Positions 24,755-36,900 of a stretch of DNA of 64,000 nt are shown here, in pieces. Positions within the stretch are counted from its first letter, which is position 1, and each line of letters starts with the position of its first letter. The position numbers and the translations under genes were made by a program. A model generated the notes under the pieces. It had not been told where the DNA came from, ran no database searches, and saw only the letters and a program-made list of their open reading frames with translations. Source of the stretch: Galbula dea (taxonomy: Eukaryota > Chordata > Aves > Piciformes > Galbulidae). The stretch is taken from contig VWZX01006417.1 of NCBI GenBank assembly GCA_013399015.1, positions 237,614 through 301,613 of the forward strand, written 5' to 3'.

Positions 24755-24771
24755 CTCAGCAGGGGGCGCGG
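24755..24771 (+). promoter_or_regulatory. CTCF-like motif
   Basis: CTCAGCAGGGGGCGCGG matches the core of the vertebrate CTCF consensus (CCAGCAGGGGGCGC). It lies about 100 bp upstream of the WDR4 start codon, in the surviving CpG island. Binding is inferred from sequence only. Confidence 0.5.
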
Positions 24772-24871
24772 TGACGCACATAGCTCGCGCCCATCGTGAC
24801 GCAACAGCCTGCGCCCGCGGTGACGTAAACATCCTGCGCCCGCGGTGGCGCGCACGTGGCGTTGTTGACGC
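24771..24871 (+). promoter_or_regulatory. WDR4: Tandem TGACG (CREB/ATF-type) array at the WDR4 start
   Basis: Three 24-25 bp units begin at 24771, 24796 and 24820, each starting GTGACG and continuing to 'GCGCCCGCG' or a variant. A fourth, degenerate unit (GTGGCG) starts at 24845, and another TGACGC at 24866-24871 abuts the ATG. The unit at 24821 reads TGACGTAA, close to a full CRE. Such sites are typical of CREB/ATF-driven housekeeping promoters; function here is inference. Confidence 0.6.
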
Positions 24872-24975
24872 ATGGAGGCTGCCGGCGGGGGCCGTGGGCC
24901 CGGTCCTGGGCCGGCGCTGGCTCTCCGCGGGGCGCTGATGGTCGCCAGCGGCGGTAGCCGGCTCCTGGCGGCACG
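24872..24975 (+). CDS. WDR4: WDR4 coding exon 1
   Basis: The start codon is in context gacgcATGG. It encodes MEAAGGGRGPGPGPALALRG, then the conserved VASGGSRLLAAR; the donor is GCACG|GTACAG (phase 2). The N-terminus is Gly/Pro-rich and longer than in mammals; the downstream in-frame Met (GALMVASGG) is an alternative start. Confidence 0.9.
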
Positions 24976-27900
24976 GTACAGGGAGCCTGGGTCAGTGCTT
25001 GGCAGGGGTGGCTGCGGGGTAGGGCATCCCCCCCCACACACACACACCGGTAGGCCCTTGGCCGAGCGGCGCAGGCCGTGTCGGTGCTCGGTGGCGGGGA
25101 CTGGGTGCTCGGGGCTCGCTGCCCGCCCTCTGCGGCTTCCGCAGTGAAGCGTCGGGTCCTTCCTGCTGGGGCTGCGCAGCTGGCAGCCGAGTGGGAGGTA
25201 TTGGGAGCGTGGAAGAGGTTGTCCCTGTTGCTGGCTTTCGTGGGCGAGCGCAGGTCTGTGGGGACTCCCCGTGTGCGTTTTCTGGTCCTCAGCGTCGCTT
25301 TAAAGGCTCTTTAGTTGCTGGTGCAATGATGCGCTGTGAGATGCACGGTACTGGGGCGTGAACAACACAGTAAATGCTAGTGACAAACGTGTTAAGCCTG
25401 AGAAAAGGAAAATACCCCAGTTACTTTGCTAACGGGTGACAGGCTCTTTGTTCTGCTCTGTGGGGACCGTCCGGGGTTTTAAACTCCTACTGCATCTGTA
25501 GCACCTTGGGGACCCGTTTCACAGAGGTCAGTTTCACCAATAACTGTGAAACAACAGCATCCTACAAAAGAGTTGGCATTCTCCATAGTTAAGCTGGTGG
25601 TTGTTGTCGTTGCAGTGTTTTCACTCTCTTATTTTCCCTTGGCAGGGATGATTGTCTCTTCATGTACGACTGCAGCAATGCAGAGAAGAAGGCACTGGGA
25701 GATAAAGGGTGAGGAAATCTGCTTAGGCAATCTGATACTTTCTTAGAGGCTGCTTCTCCTGAGGTTCTGGGGCTGTGAGGATGATAAAGTCCTTGCTCAG
25801 GTGATGGCTAGGTTGGTTTTGTTAACGTTGATGGCTATATATGTAGGTAGGTTTTGGTTTGTTCCATGCCAAAGGGGAGGCTGTCCATCTGTTGCTTTCT
25901 GAGAGACACTACCAGTATCATCAGGGATTCTGTGTGACTTCAGCCAACATATTTACAGGAAATTGCTGCATTAGATCATCTAAGACACAAAAAAACCCCA
26001 AGCACCAGCTGGATAATTTCTCCTTCAGGTCTGTTCTCTTAAGTCATGAGGCTTCAAAACATGAACAAATCCTTCTCCTAGCTTAAGTTCCACCACTAGA
26101 CATTGTTTTACCTGTAGCAAACTACTGCTTGCCCCTGAATTTGTACCAAGAGCTGCTAACACAAGCCCTTTCTTTTAAAGCAGATGATGAGAGAGGCTGA
26201 GATCTTGTGTCAGCTTCCTTTTGCTTGGCTTTTTGTGTCTTTGGGTTAATGTTCAAGTTGACTCAAGATGTTCAGCACAAAGAAACCTTCATGCTGTTTC
26301 TTGGTGGTGTGGGAGAGCAACCTCCTCAAGGACTTCAGTAACTCTCAGGCTGTGAACTCTTATTCCTCTGCTCTCTTAGGCAGGATGGAAAAGCAGCAGA
26401 TAAAGGAAGTGATGACATCTTAGCTTTTGCCTTCTCCCCATCAGGAGATTATTTTGCCTTGACAGATGACAGCAAACATCTGATTCTGTTCCAGACCAAG
26501 CCTTCTTGGGAGTGCATCAGCATCAGGTAAGGAGGTGGGGAGTTGCTTTGTTGTGGAGTTATGGCTGATGAATTTAAAGGTAGAAAACACCACTTGGGAT
26601 GTTGCTATTTGTTATCACTCAGCTTTGCCTTGTGGGTTTTTTTTTCTCCCTTTGTACTTGCTCAAACAAATGTCATGATCTTGGGAATTCCAGGATCCTT
26701 ATCAAGAAGTGATGTGGTGAATGGCCCCACACCAGGGGTGAGAGCAGAGGTGTTTAGATCATTGGCCAAGCAAAGGATAAGCTCTTTTCTTACTCCAGAA
26801 GACAATATTTGCCTTTTAAGAACTGAAACTTTACCCCTTGCTAGTGAGCACTAAGATTTGGCCTGGGAGAGTTACTGAGCAGTTTTGGGAGTGCACTGCC
26901 TGTTTCTGTTCCTTTGGAGGAGATGATGTTTTGGGGAGATTGTGAATTCTCTTCAAAACACCTCTTTAGAGATGCTGCCACATGTTTCCCTTCTGCAGTA
27001 CAGTCCTCTGCAGAAAGCAGCCTGTAGCTGGCCACCAGAGGTCCTCCAGCTACAAGTTTGCTGCTGTTGCTTGTGACAGTTGTCCTTAAAGAAAGGAAAC
27101 CCTGAAGGAAGAAGTGCTCACCATGTGACCTCTGTGCTTCTGCTGGTCTCTGGCCCATGTGAGGGCCTGGCTGCAGAGCCAGATGGAGTCTGTTGGCAGC
27201 TTGGGGGTGTGGAGGACTTTTGGTGGGTCAGGCAGTGTTCTGGTAAGCAATCCCTGACAGAAGTGGCAGGTTCTGCTCTGAGTTCTGTCTTCCCTGCTGC
27301 CTCCCCATAATATGCCACTGGGTAATGGTTTGAGGTTTGTTTTCTGCTCCAAAGCTCAACAGCTGGATTCTCTGGGAGCATCACTGCCTCCTACTAGGAA
27401 GGCAGGAATGCAGGCATGAGGTTCTCTTCTCTACATGAGAACAAGAGTGCCACAGCTGAGCTCTGGAACTTGTTGGTTTATAAATGGTTTAGTGCAGTGC
27501 CAGCTTTTGTAGCCAGCTCATTTCAGACAAGGGAGAACTTCTGAGTCTCTGTTTCAGGTCAAAGGCAGTGCAGTCAACTTGAAGCAAGACTGCTTGTGGG
27601 CAAGGTATAACCTATCTGGAAACTGTGCTGCCTGAGCCTGCATTCTTCTTCTGGATGTTTCCCCATTGGTATGGTTTTCCTTGAAACAGGCAATAAAAAG
27701 GATTACAATTTCTCTCTTCCTACCTCAAGTACAATATGCTGTTCTCTTGCCTCCAGACAGTCACCAAAATTCAGAGGAGGTGCCTAGAAATGTGCATTCC
27801 TGGTGATCCCTGATGGCCACAGTCCTGTGTTAACACATAGCACAGAGAGGGCTTTGGGAAGAGAAAAGAATAACAACAATAACAAGAGCTGTTAGTTGGC

Positions 27901-30900
27901 AGAAGCATTCTCTAGGTGCAGTAACTGAACCTTCTTTAAACCTCTTTTCTGACATGGATAGGGTTTTACCTTTAGCTGAGAAGCTGTAAGGAAACCATTG
28001 CCTGCTGCCCTGCTCACTGGAAGGAGAAGATGCTGGCAGGTGATGTGGAAAGGCCAGAGTTCAAGGTCAGGGCTTTGCCAGGACAAGGTACCCTGAGAGT
28101 GTGACTCTCTGCCTCTGGAGGTGAGGAGGAAGAGTCCTTGAAGCTCCCAGGGAAGGACTTCCTTCTGCAGTATGAAGTGGCAGCTGGAGAAGTGGCTTCA
28201 ACACAGTTAGTAGATGTGTTGCTGCAGAGGAGTTCCACCAGGAGAACTCCTCCTTTCTCTTTTCTACATGCTTCACTTGGGGTTATTGTGGAGAGTACCA
28301 GAGAGTCTGCTTTGGAGTGATAGCAGGCAAAATGCTCAGTGGAGAGAGTGCCTAAGCAAACTGCAGGCATGCAGCTTTAATCATCTCTCCTAGTGCTTCC
28401 ACAGCACCAGCTGTTTGCTATTGCATAGTTGAGTCATTTACTAGGTCTCAAAAGTACCCTCTTGGGGCCCCCCCTGGCCTCTGACATTATTCTCCTGGCT
28501 GCCATCTGAAGACTGTTGCATCTGAGAGCTGTTCTTGTCCAGTCTCTTGGTGTCTTTAGCTGAGCCTGAACCCAGACTTGCTGAAACTGCCACTCAGAGC
28601 TGTTCCAACTGTGCCATTTGTCTTTCAGGTCAGTGAGCAGGAGATGCACTTCCCTGGTGATTACAGCTGCAGAAGATAAGATCCTGGTTGCAGACAAGTC
28701 TGGTGATGTCTATTCTTACTCAGTAACAGAACCCCAGGCAGATGGAAAACTTGAGCTGGGGCACTTGTCTCTGCTGTTGGATGTGGTAAGTGTGTGCCTC
28801 TGGGTAGTCAGCATGCAAACCTGCATTCCTGCTCCTGTGTCTGTCTTTCATGGTTGTTCTTGTCCCAGATTTGGGAGTTTTTTGATAGAAATGAAGTGTG
28901 TCATCTGAATTTCTTCCTGCTGAGGTTGTGTTTGCAGAGCTTGGTAAGGAAAGCAGCTTACTGAAGGGTTATCTGTTGTGGGAGGGTTCACCAGGTCTTC
29001 ATGGTAGAGTCAGTGGAGAAGTATGGCTTAATGTTTGCACCTGCAGCTCCCACTTAAACAGAGTTTACTGCTTCTCTCTCTTTCTTGGTAAGAGGAACTG
29101 TACCTGAGCTGCTGGGCACTAAAGCTTTGCCTTTACCCACAGGCACTGAGTCCTGATGACAGATACATCCTGACTGCAGACAGAGATGAAAAGATCAGAG
29201 TCAGCTTGGCAAAGGCTCCTCACAGCATTGTGTCCTACTGCCTGGGGCACAGAGAGTAAGTTCCTTGTGTGCAGAAGTTCCTGACTGTCTCCTCAAATCA
29301 CACTGAACAGCAGCTAGCTTTGGGGTAGAATCATAGCAGGTTTGGCTTGGAAGGGACCTTTCCAGGTCATCTAGTCCCCTGGGATCTCACCAGAGCAGAG
29401 CAGCAGAATCACCTCCTTCAGCCTGCTGACCACAAGAGGCCTCCAGAGCCTGGGGATGGTTAGTTCAGGATGGAGCCTACAGGCACTGGGGCTAAATTGC
29501 CCCATGCTTGCTTTGAAATGGTGTTAAAAGAGGCTTAGGAGTGGTCTCCAGCTGTGATGGGAGAGCTCTGGTGCCCTGAAAGCTCTGTCACTGTTGGTGT
29601 GCATTAAGAGTGTCTGTTGGTTCAGGTTTTTAATGGGCATGAGGAACTGAGGAAGGGGAACAGGCTGCAGGGCTAAACCTGTCTCCCACTGGTGGTTTTT
29701 GCTCTGCATGGCAATGTTAGATTAACAAGTAAGGTTCTGTGGAGGGGGAAAATATTGGGGTTTTTTTTGGCTGTTCAGTAGAAAGTCAGTACTTGTGTGG
29801 TGTATATACTCTGTTAACAGCTGTGGGCATGTGCTTCCTTCCTCTCCATTAGCTCAGTGTGGAGAATCTGTTTGTTTACCCTCAGATTCCCTTGAAGATT
29901 GGTGTTTTCTCTTGCTGGTGGGGTGTTTAGAGGCCACAGTTTCATGCAAGAGACTTCAACTTTTGACTCCTTTCCCTTTAGGTTTGTAAGCCAAATACTT
30001 GTAATCCCCAACTATCCTGATCTGCTCTTGTCAGCTTCTGGGGTATGTATTGCAGCTTCTTGCCAATGGAGACTTCCATTGGTTAGCCCAAATTCCTTGG
30101 GATGCTTGGAATAATCTCTCATGGGTTACAGCATGGTTTCCCTCCCCCTGCTTAGCTGTGAAGTGCTCAGCCATTCTGTGGCTAGATCATGTAAGAGCTG
30201 TGTTTACAGCAAAGCTGACTGCTTCTGAAGATCTTCAGGGTGGAGAATTCAGAGTCCTCAGTGTTCCTTCCTCATGAACTCTTGCTTTGGAGCAAAGGCA
30301 GACTTTTTAAGCCAGCTTGGAAGCCCATGGGTGTTAGGACAGCCAGCCATAAGGAGTGCTCTGAGAACAAATGGCCTGAGAGTCAGAGATCAGAGCCTGT
30401 GAGATGCCACTTCTTCTGAATTCCATCCTTGTCTGTATGTTCTCCCAGTACATCCAGGGCATGTTGTGTAGAGATGGCAGTGCAGTGCTCCCCAGTGCTT
30501 GGATGAGGACTGAATTCCCTTCTTTCCCTCCTCCCAGCTCTCTTTTGACTTGATGGCATCCTGCTGTCACAGCAGAGCAGTACAGAGTGAGTAGATGGAG
30601 TTGCTCTAAAAGAAGGGACACAAGAGGCTTTGTTTCTCAGGCTACCCAGCCAGATTGTAGTCAGTTTGCATTTGATTTCAGCTGCTGCCCTTGCTTCCCT
30701 AAGGCTCTTGGCTCATTCTTTGAATCCTTGAAGCAAGCCTGGCTTTAGTGCTGTGTGTGGCTCTGTTTCATTCTTAGCCAGTGCTTTCTGATGGCTGTTG
30801 TTCCAGAGAGGTGTTTAGCTTCTTTCCAGGAGGTTACTAAATCAGATGAGAAGCTGGCTGAGAGCAAGAAGAGGGGTGGAGGAGGGAAGGCAACCTCAAA

Positions 30901-33900
30901 GAGTTGCCATCAAAATGCTGAGCCCTTGTGTTGCTGTGCTGAGGCAGGCCTGAAATGCACTCCTCAGCTACCCAACTGCCACTTCCAAAGGGCTCAAAGT
31001 TGGCATGATTGGATCATTTAGAATGGAGGGGAGGAAATGATGTTAATTCAAATGGTTTATCTGCAGTTTGGGCTCTTAACTAAGTGACTTGTTTAGCAGC
31101 TTCTCTGGGAAGTTCTGTAGGGAAATGGGATTTAGCTGAAGGCCATGAGTGGCCTCCCTTTGCCTGAGGTGCTGTTAGTAATAGTCTTGTGTCCTCTTCC
31201 ATCTCTCCAGGACTCAACTCTGAGACTTTGGGAGTACAAAAGTGGGGAAGAAGTGTACTGCTGTCAGCTGAGTAGCATCTGTGGGCCTGAGGCAACCCAA
31301 ACTGACCAGGTACCCCTGTGTGTGTTGGTGCTTATGCTGTCCTCTTGACCCTTGTGACTGTACCAAGTGGGTTTGTTGCACTTTGGTGGGAGGGCTCCCT
31401 GCTGGCAGTGGGTTTGGAGCTCCTGGGAGACCTAGAAACTCTTAGAGTAGGCTGGGATTTTCTGAGGGAGGGTTGGGGGGAAGCAGCTTTGTGCCCTTTG
31501 GAAGCAGGCAGCTGCAGCAGGGCTGCCCTGGGGAGTTCAAACCCAACCCTGGGCTTGCTCCTTTGGGTTGTCCTGAACCTGGGCAGTGTCTCAAGTCCTC
31601 CAGGAGAACTGAAGAGCCCAGAAGCTGTCCTTAGCTTGCAGCCTGTCATATGCAGACAGTTTGGATGCCCCTGGGATTTGGGATGGTGATCCTGGTAGCA
31701 CTTGATCTCTGCTTTTATTCTTGTCACATGAATGGGCATGTGACCTCTTAGCAGGGGAACAGCTCTCATTCTCCTCCCTGCTGGGTGCATCCTAGTGAGA
31801 CAGCTGCTAATCTCTTGGGTCATTTAGGAGTTGTTCATCTTACCCCTCATCCTGCTGGGACTGGTTTTCATCTGAATCTCTGAAAAATACTTCATCCTCT
31901 GCAGACCACAGCAGCCTCCCAGGGGTGAAGTTGCTAGGAAGCCTGTAGCCACTCCTGGCTTTTGAAGCAAATCCACTCTGGAGTTGGTATCCAGGCTGAA
32001 ATGGAATGGAAGAGTTCTGTGTCTTCCTCCTCTGTGTTTTGGTGTGGGTTGGGTTAGTTGAAATGTCTTGTGCTTGGCCTTTCCCAGCAGCCAGGAGCCA
32101 TTCCTGGGTGGGGAGAGGATGTCTCAGAGAGTCTTTGCTGTCCATGTAGGTCTGGCCTGACTTGTTAGTGAGATTCCCAGGCACTGAACTGGGAACACAG
32201 CCTGTGGAAGGACCAAATTCAACAACTCCAAGTTGGGTTGGGTTTTTTTTTCTGTGCTGAAGACATGCAACAAGTTGTTCTTTGTGCTGCAGTAATAACA
32301 TGCAAGGCCAGGAAGGCAGTCACATCACAGCATTCAGAGCTTAAAAGACTGGACATCTTGCTTTTGGCCTAGGGTTCCTTGGAGCAGGAGTTCAGGGCAG
32401 TGTCTGGAGAGAGAATTTGACTTGCTCCTGAACTTGAAAATATGCTTGAGAGCACACCTGAGCTAGAGACTTCTTGTCCACATTCACAAGGTCTCTGGCT
32501 CCTTTCAGCCTGAGTCTGGTGCTTGAAATGTTGGCAGTGGCTGCTGCTGGGCTTTGTCACAAGAACAAAACCCCAAGTGGAGGTGCCAAGCCTGTCTAGG
32601 TGGTGTCCTCTACAAAACTACCCCTTAAAGCCTTCTGGAAGTGAGTGACTTGGAGTTTCAAAGGCCAGGTGGTTTATCTGTGTTCAAGAAGCAGCTGTGG
32701 GGAGAGCTTTGGGAACAGCAGGGTTTGACAGCAGGCAGGTTCCTCTCTGCAGTAATGTTGCATTGCTTTGGGTGGGAAGAATGGCTTCATTTTAAACCTG
32801 CTTTGCCTTCTAGCTTTGTTGGATCATGGAGGGCTAGGAAGCAACTGGCTGTGGAGAATCCTGCTGCCAGGGGTAGAAATGACAGGGACTTAGCATTTAG
32901 TGAGAGAGCTTGCATGTAGATGAGTGTGCCTGAGCTCCCACTGAATCCTGACCCTGCTGCTTGCAAACTGCTTTATTAAAGACACAATATTAAACTCCAT
33001 AATAAACCTGGGAGGTAGCATTGAGTAAACTAACAGATATTAGAGGAGGGAAAAAAGCTTTGTTGCTGCAAGGAGGAACTGAGTTCAAACAATCTCCAGT
33101 GTTTCTGAAGGCTTGGGAGTGTAGTTTAGTCATGCTTGCCTTCCATGGGATACTCCTCCTGCTGCTGGAGTCTCTCAGCAGAGATTTGGGATGTCCTGTG
33201 GCTGCTTGAGGAGTCTCTGGTTAGCTTCTTTCCCTTGGGGTGAGTAAGCAGTGAGAGAGGGAAGCCCTTCAAACTGGGTGAGTAAATAAGACAGCAGGTA
33301 CTAAACTGGATCCCTGTTATTCTGTCCACTGCTGTAGTGCTCTTGGGGAGCCCCAGGCTGCCCTGTTCCTTCAATCTCTGAACCTCTGCTTACAGCTCCC
33401 TCTGAGGTCTTTTAACCTGTCTCACCTGGCACTTCATTAGCTTGAGGAGGGAGTGCAGAAGCCTCAGATGACTTCCAGAGTTCATACATACTTGGAACAG
33501 TGATCAGGCAGTGACCCTGTGTTTACAGACAGATAAAGGAGAGATTGAAACCTTCATGTGCCACCTTTGACAGCTGAGTAGCAATGTAGCACAATCTGTA
33601 CCTCTTCCAGAGCAATTACTGTCTGCATGGCCAGCAGGGCCAAAGGGGAAAGGAGCCTTGTGCTTTGCTGCTTCTCCTAGATGCCAGAGGTGACATCTGC
33701 TTGCAGTCTTTACTCCCACTGTGCACCCAGTGGTGAAGATCCTCTTCCCAAACCCAGTCTGACATCTGTAGCCTGAATTTGAGGGAGCACTGTGTGTAGA
33801 GAGCAGTTTGGGAACCAGCCTGCTGGCTGCAGATCCCTCAGATGGGGAGAGAAGTGGTTTGGTTTGGTGCTGGATTATATTTCTACTGTTGATTACCACT

Positions 33901-36900
33901 GTGAGTGCACTGGAGCTTGAAACATCTTGAAGCACAGTGGTAATGGGCACAGAAATGTGGGCTTGTTTGGGAGCACATAAATGTGGGCTTGTTTTGCTTG
34001 GCAGATGAGGAGTGGAAGTCTGACTGGGGCAATGGTGGGGTGTTTTTGGGGCAGTGTGGCATTGGTTTCAGCTGCTGGCTTGCAGATCCTTAGCTCCTTT
34101 TCCCAGTAGAATGGGAGTCATTCTCTCATTTTGTAGTGCTCTGTAAATATTCTTCCTGCTCTGGAGCTTTCACCTCATCTGATCCATAGCTTAAGTTTGT
34201 TTCAAGTCCAGAACATGAATTGCACAACCTTACCCCCGTGCTCCAGTCCATTCTTTCTTCCTAGGGTCACTTCTTTCCACAGATGACCTCAGAAGTTAAC
34301 TTGAAGGTGTTGGCAGGCTGATAAGGCTCATAGAAATGCTGGAGAAGGTCAGAGAGTTAGCAGGTGATCATCTGTTTATCATGACTGCTCTTGAAGCTCT
34401 TAACTGGTTTCCTAGGCTTGTCCTAGAAGAAGATACTGCTCTGGGGCTTCTCTTCACTTGGCTTATTAACTTAACCCCCCTAAAGCAGGGAAGGAGCTTA
34501 CAAAGAAGATGCACTTTGTCTCTGTCCAGCTGTGAATAACATGGCTCAAATCAGGGTGGGGGGGAAAAACCCCTCCTCTTCCCTCCCCCAGTGAGGGCTG
34601 GGGAGAGCTGCAGCATTCCTCCAGCTCAGGGAACCCTTTGTCTCTCTGACAAAGCACTCAAGCTGGCTAGGTGGGCATTCTGCCTGTTTCTGCCTGTTTC
34701 TGCCTGTTTCTGCCTGTTTCTGCCTGTTTCTGCCTGTTTCTGCCTGTTTCTGCCTGTTTCTGCCTGTTTCTGCCTGTTTCTGCCTCTTTCTGCCTCTTTC
34801 TGCCTCTTTCTGCCTCTTTCTGCCTCTTTCTGCCTCTTTCTGCCTCTTTCTGCCTCTTTCTGCCTCTTTCTGCCTCTTTCTGCCTCCCTGCATGTTTGGT
34901 ATGAGACAGGCAGGGAAAGAAACACTCCTGGGCTAGGGAGAGACCCCACAGGTTTGGGGTTTTACATCTATGTCTAGGCTTGTTCCTTTTAAAGAGCCCA
35001 CTGGTGGTTTTCAGCAGGAGCTGTCAGTTCTGCTCTTAGGCTGTGGGGTAAATGGCTCCATGCTGCAGTAACTCCATGGAGATGTAGCAGCTCCAGAGAA
35101 CTTTCCTGGCACAGCCCACTCATCCTGCCTGCTATCTGGAACCAGGAGCATTTTTGATCTGTGTGAAGCAGGAGTCCTGGATCCCAGTGCTAACTATGGA
35201 GCTAACAACTTAGTGCTCTGCAGAGTAGCAAGGGATTAGTCCCATCTGTTCCTGAGAGCTCTGGAACATCATCTGTTCACTGCTGTCTGTTAGAAAGGAC
35301 CCCTCTTCTCTCCAGCTCAGGGGACTGAGTGAGTGAAGAGTGTGTGCATGCCATGGTGGTTCTTCTCCTCCTCTTCCTCCTGAGACTGGAGCACCCAGTG
35401 GATTTTGGAGGTGTTTTGTCTGAGGTGCTGCAGATGCACTGTTGAGCTCTGGGTTCTGGCTGTGCTCATACCAGTCAGTCACTTTCTTCCCCACAGTTGG
35501 TTTCTCTTCTAGTAGTTGCCTCATGTAGTGTTGACAAAACAGGTGAGCTGTTGTTATTAAACCTGCTGACCTGAATCTCTGGAAGCTCTGCAGCTTGTTT
35601 TGCTTTCTTCCTTCCATTGCACAATTCCCAAGCAGCACCTTGACCACCATGCCTTTACATCAGCTCCAAGGGGGTAAAACCCTGGGCTTACTCCCAAATT
35701 CAGCCTAACCTAGTGACCCAAAGCTTCTGTCTGCTGACCAGTGTCATGTTAGGGAGAGAAGTGAAGACTGGAAGTGGGGGTAAAAGGAAAGAAGACCTGA
35801 ATTCTGCCAGCAGGGTGTCAGGCTGTATTTTCCCTGCCCTAAAGGGAACAACTCAGTACTTCTCTAGTAGGAAGGGTTTGTGAATCAGAGTTGCTACTGT
35901 TACTGCTGCTTCTACAATGCACTTGAGAGCCAGCCTTTTGCCTTTGCAGTTTCATCTCCTTTGGAAGGAGCACCTGGCAGCATCTTCTGGCACTTTCTCT
36001 GCTCTTCCCAAGTTCTTTCCTTCCCACTCAAGGAGCCTCAGATGAGCTGGTAGCTATTTCCAGTAGTGTGCTTTGTGCAGCAGAGGTGTTTCTCTGGTTC
36101 CCTCTCAGATAAAACTACAGAGCTTCTAAATGAGGAGTGGGAGCTGGGCTGGGGCTTTTGTGGTGCTCTTGGGGATGGAATTTGCTTTTTTCTGCTCTCC
36201 TCCCCATTCTCCCTCCCTGCCTTTTTCCTCCCTGCCTTTTTCCTCCCTGCCTTTTTCCTCCCTGCCTTTTTCCTCCCTGCCTTTTTCCTCCCTGCCTTTT
36301 TCCTCCCTGCCTTTTTCCTCCCTGCCTTTTTCCTCCCTGCCTTTTTCCTCCCTGCCTTTTTCCTCCCTCTCTCCTTTCTCTCCCCACTTTTCTTCCCCCC
36401 ATTCCCTCTTATTTCTGTAACAGAGCAGACTGGCCTCAGGCAATCCTGCCTCACTCTTCAGCACACATTTCCTGCTAAGCAGCATGGCTTCACCCAGACA
36501 CAGGTTGAAAGCAGCCACAATGCAGCAAAGATATTAGCTATGGCTAATTATCTTTTCTTACCAAAGACAAGAGCAGCTAATGGCTTGTGCTCAGGATCTC
36601 TGAGCTGGCTCAGCAGGCTTATGTTGTTGTTGTTGTTGCCAGTAGCATTGCAGGAGGATGTCTGAAGGTGTCCTGCTTCTTCACCCCTTAGTTTGTCTGT
36701 TAAGAGTTCACCAAAACTTCTGTGTTTGGGCTCTCTTTGGATGGCTGAAGGGAGAGGTGTGGGAAACTCCCCCAGACAGCAAACTGGTACCAAAGGAGAA
36801 GTGCCTGGGGGTTTAACAGCAGTCAGTTGGTTAACTTGCTGTGATTGAAGGCATCTGCTAAGTTCACAAGCTTAAGGCATGAAGTGGGATGTGAATTTCT

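Larger units (their letters stand above)
23280..25170. promoter_or_regulatory. Head-to-head NDUFV3/WDR4 CpG island, split by a CR1
   Basis: CpG-rich sequence runs from NDUFV3 exon 2 through its exon 1 (to about 23826) and resumes at about 24595 up to WDR4 intron 1. The 1203 bp between the two start codons (23669-24871) must hold both core promoters. No TATA box is evident. The middle (about 23827-24594) is a CR1 copy, so the two promoters are now physically separated by repeat DNA. Confidence 0.75.

Noticed and set aside
26376..26384. Alternative WDR4 exon 3 acceptor four bases downstream (ggcag|GATGG)
   Set aside because: It would put the exon out of frame with exon 2; only ttag|GCAGG keeps the WDR4 reading frame.
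34546..34977. Repetitive open frames on both strands (FCLFLPVSAC-like and RQKEAERGRK-like)
   Set aside because: These are translations of the 10-bp minisatellite in a WDR4 intron; no promoter or splice context.
36038..36665. Open frames with LPAFFLPAFF or GRKKAGRKKA repeats
   Set aside because: The 15-bp minisatellite is a multiple of three without stops, so it is open in many frames; no evidence of coding.
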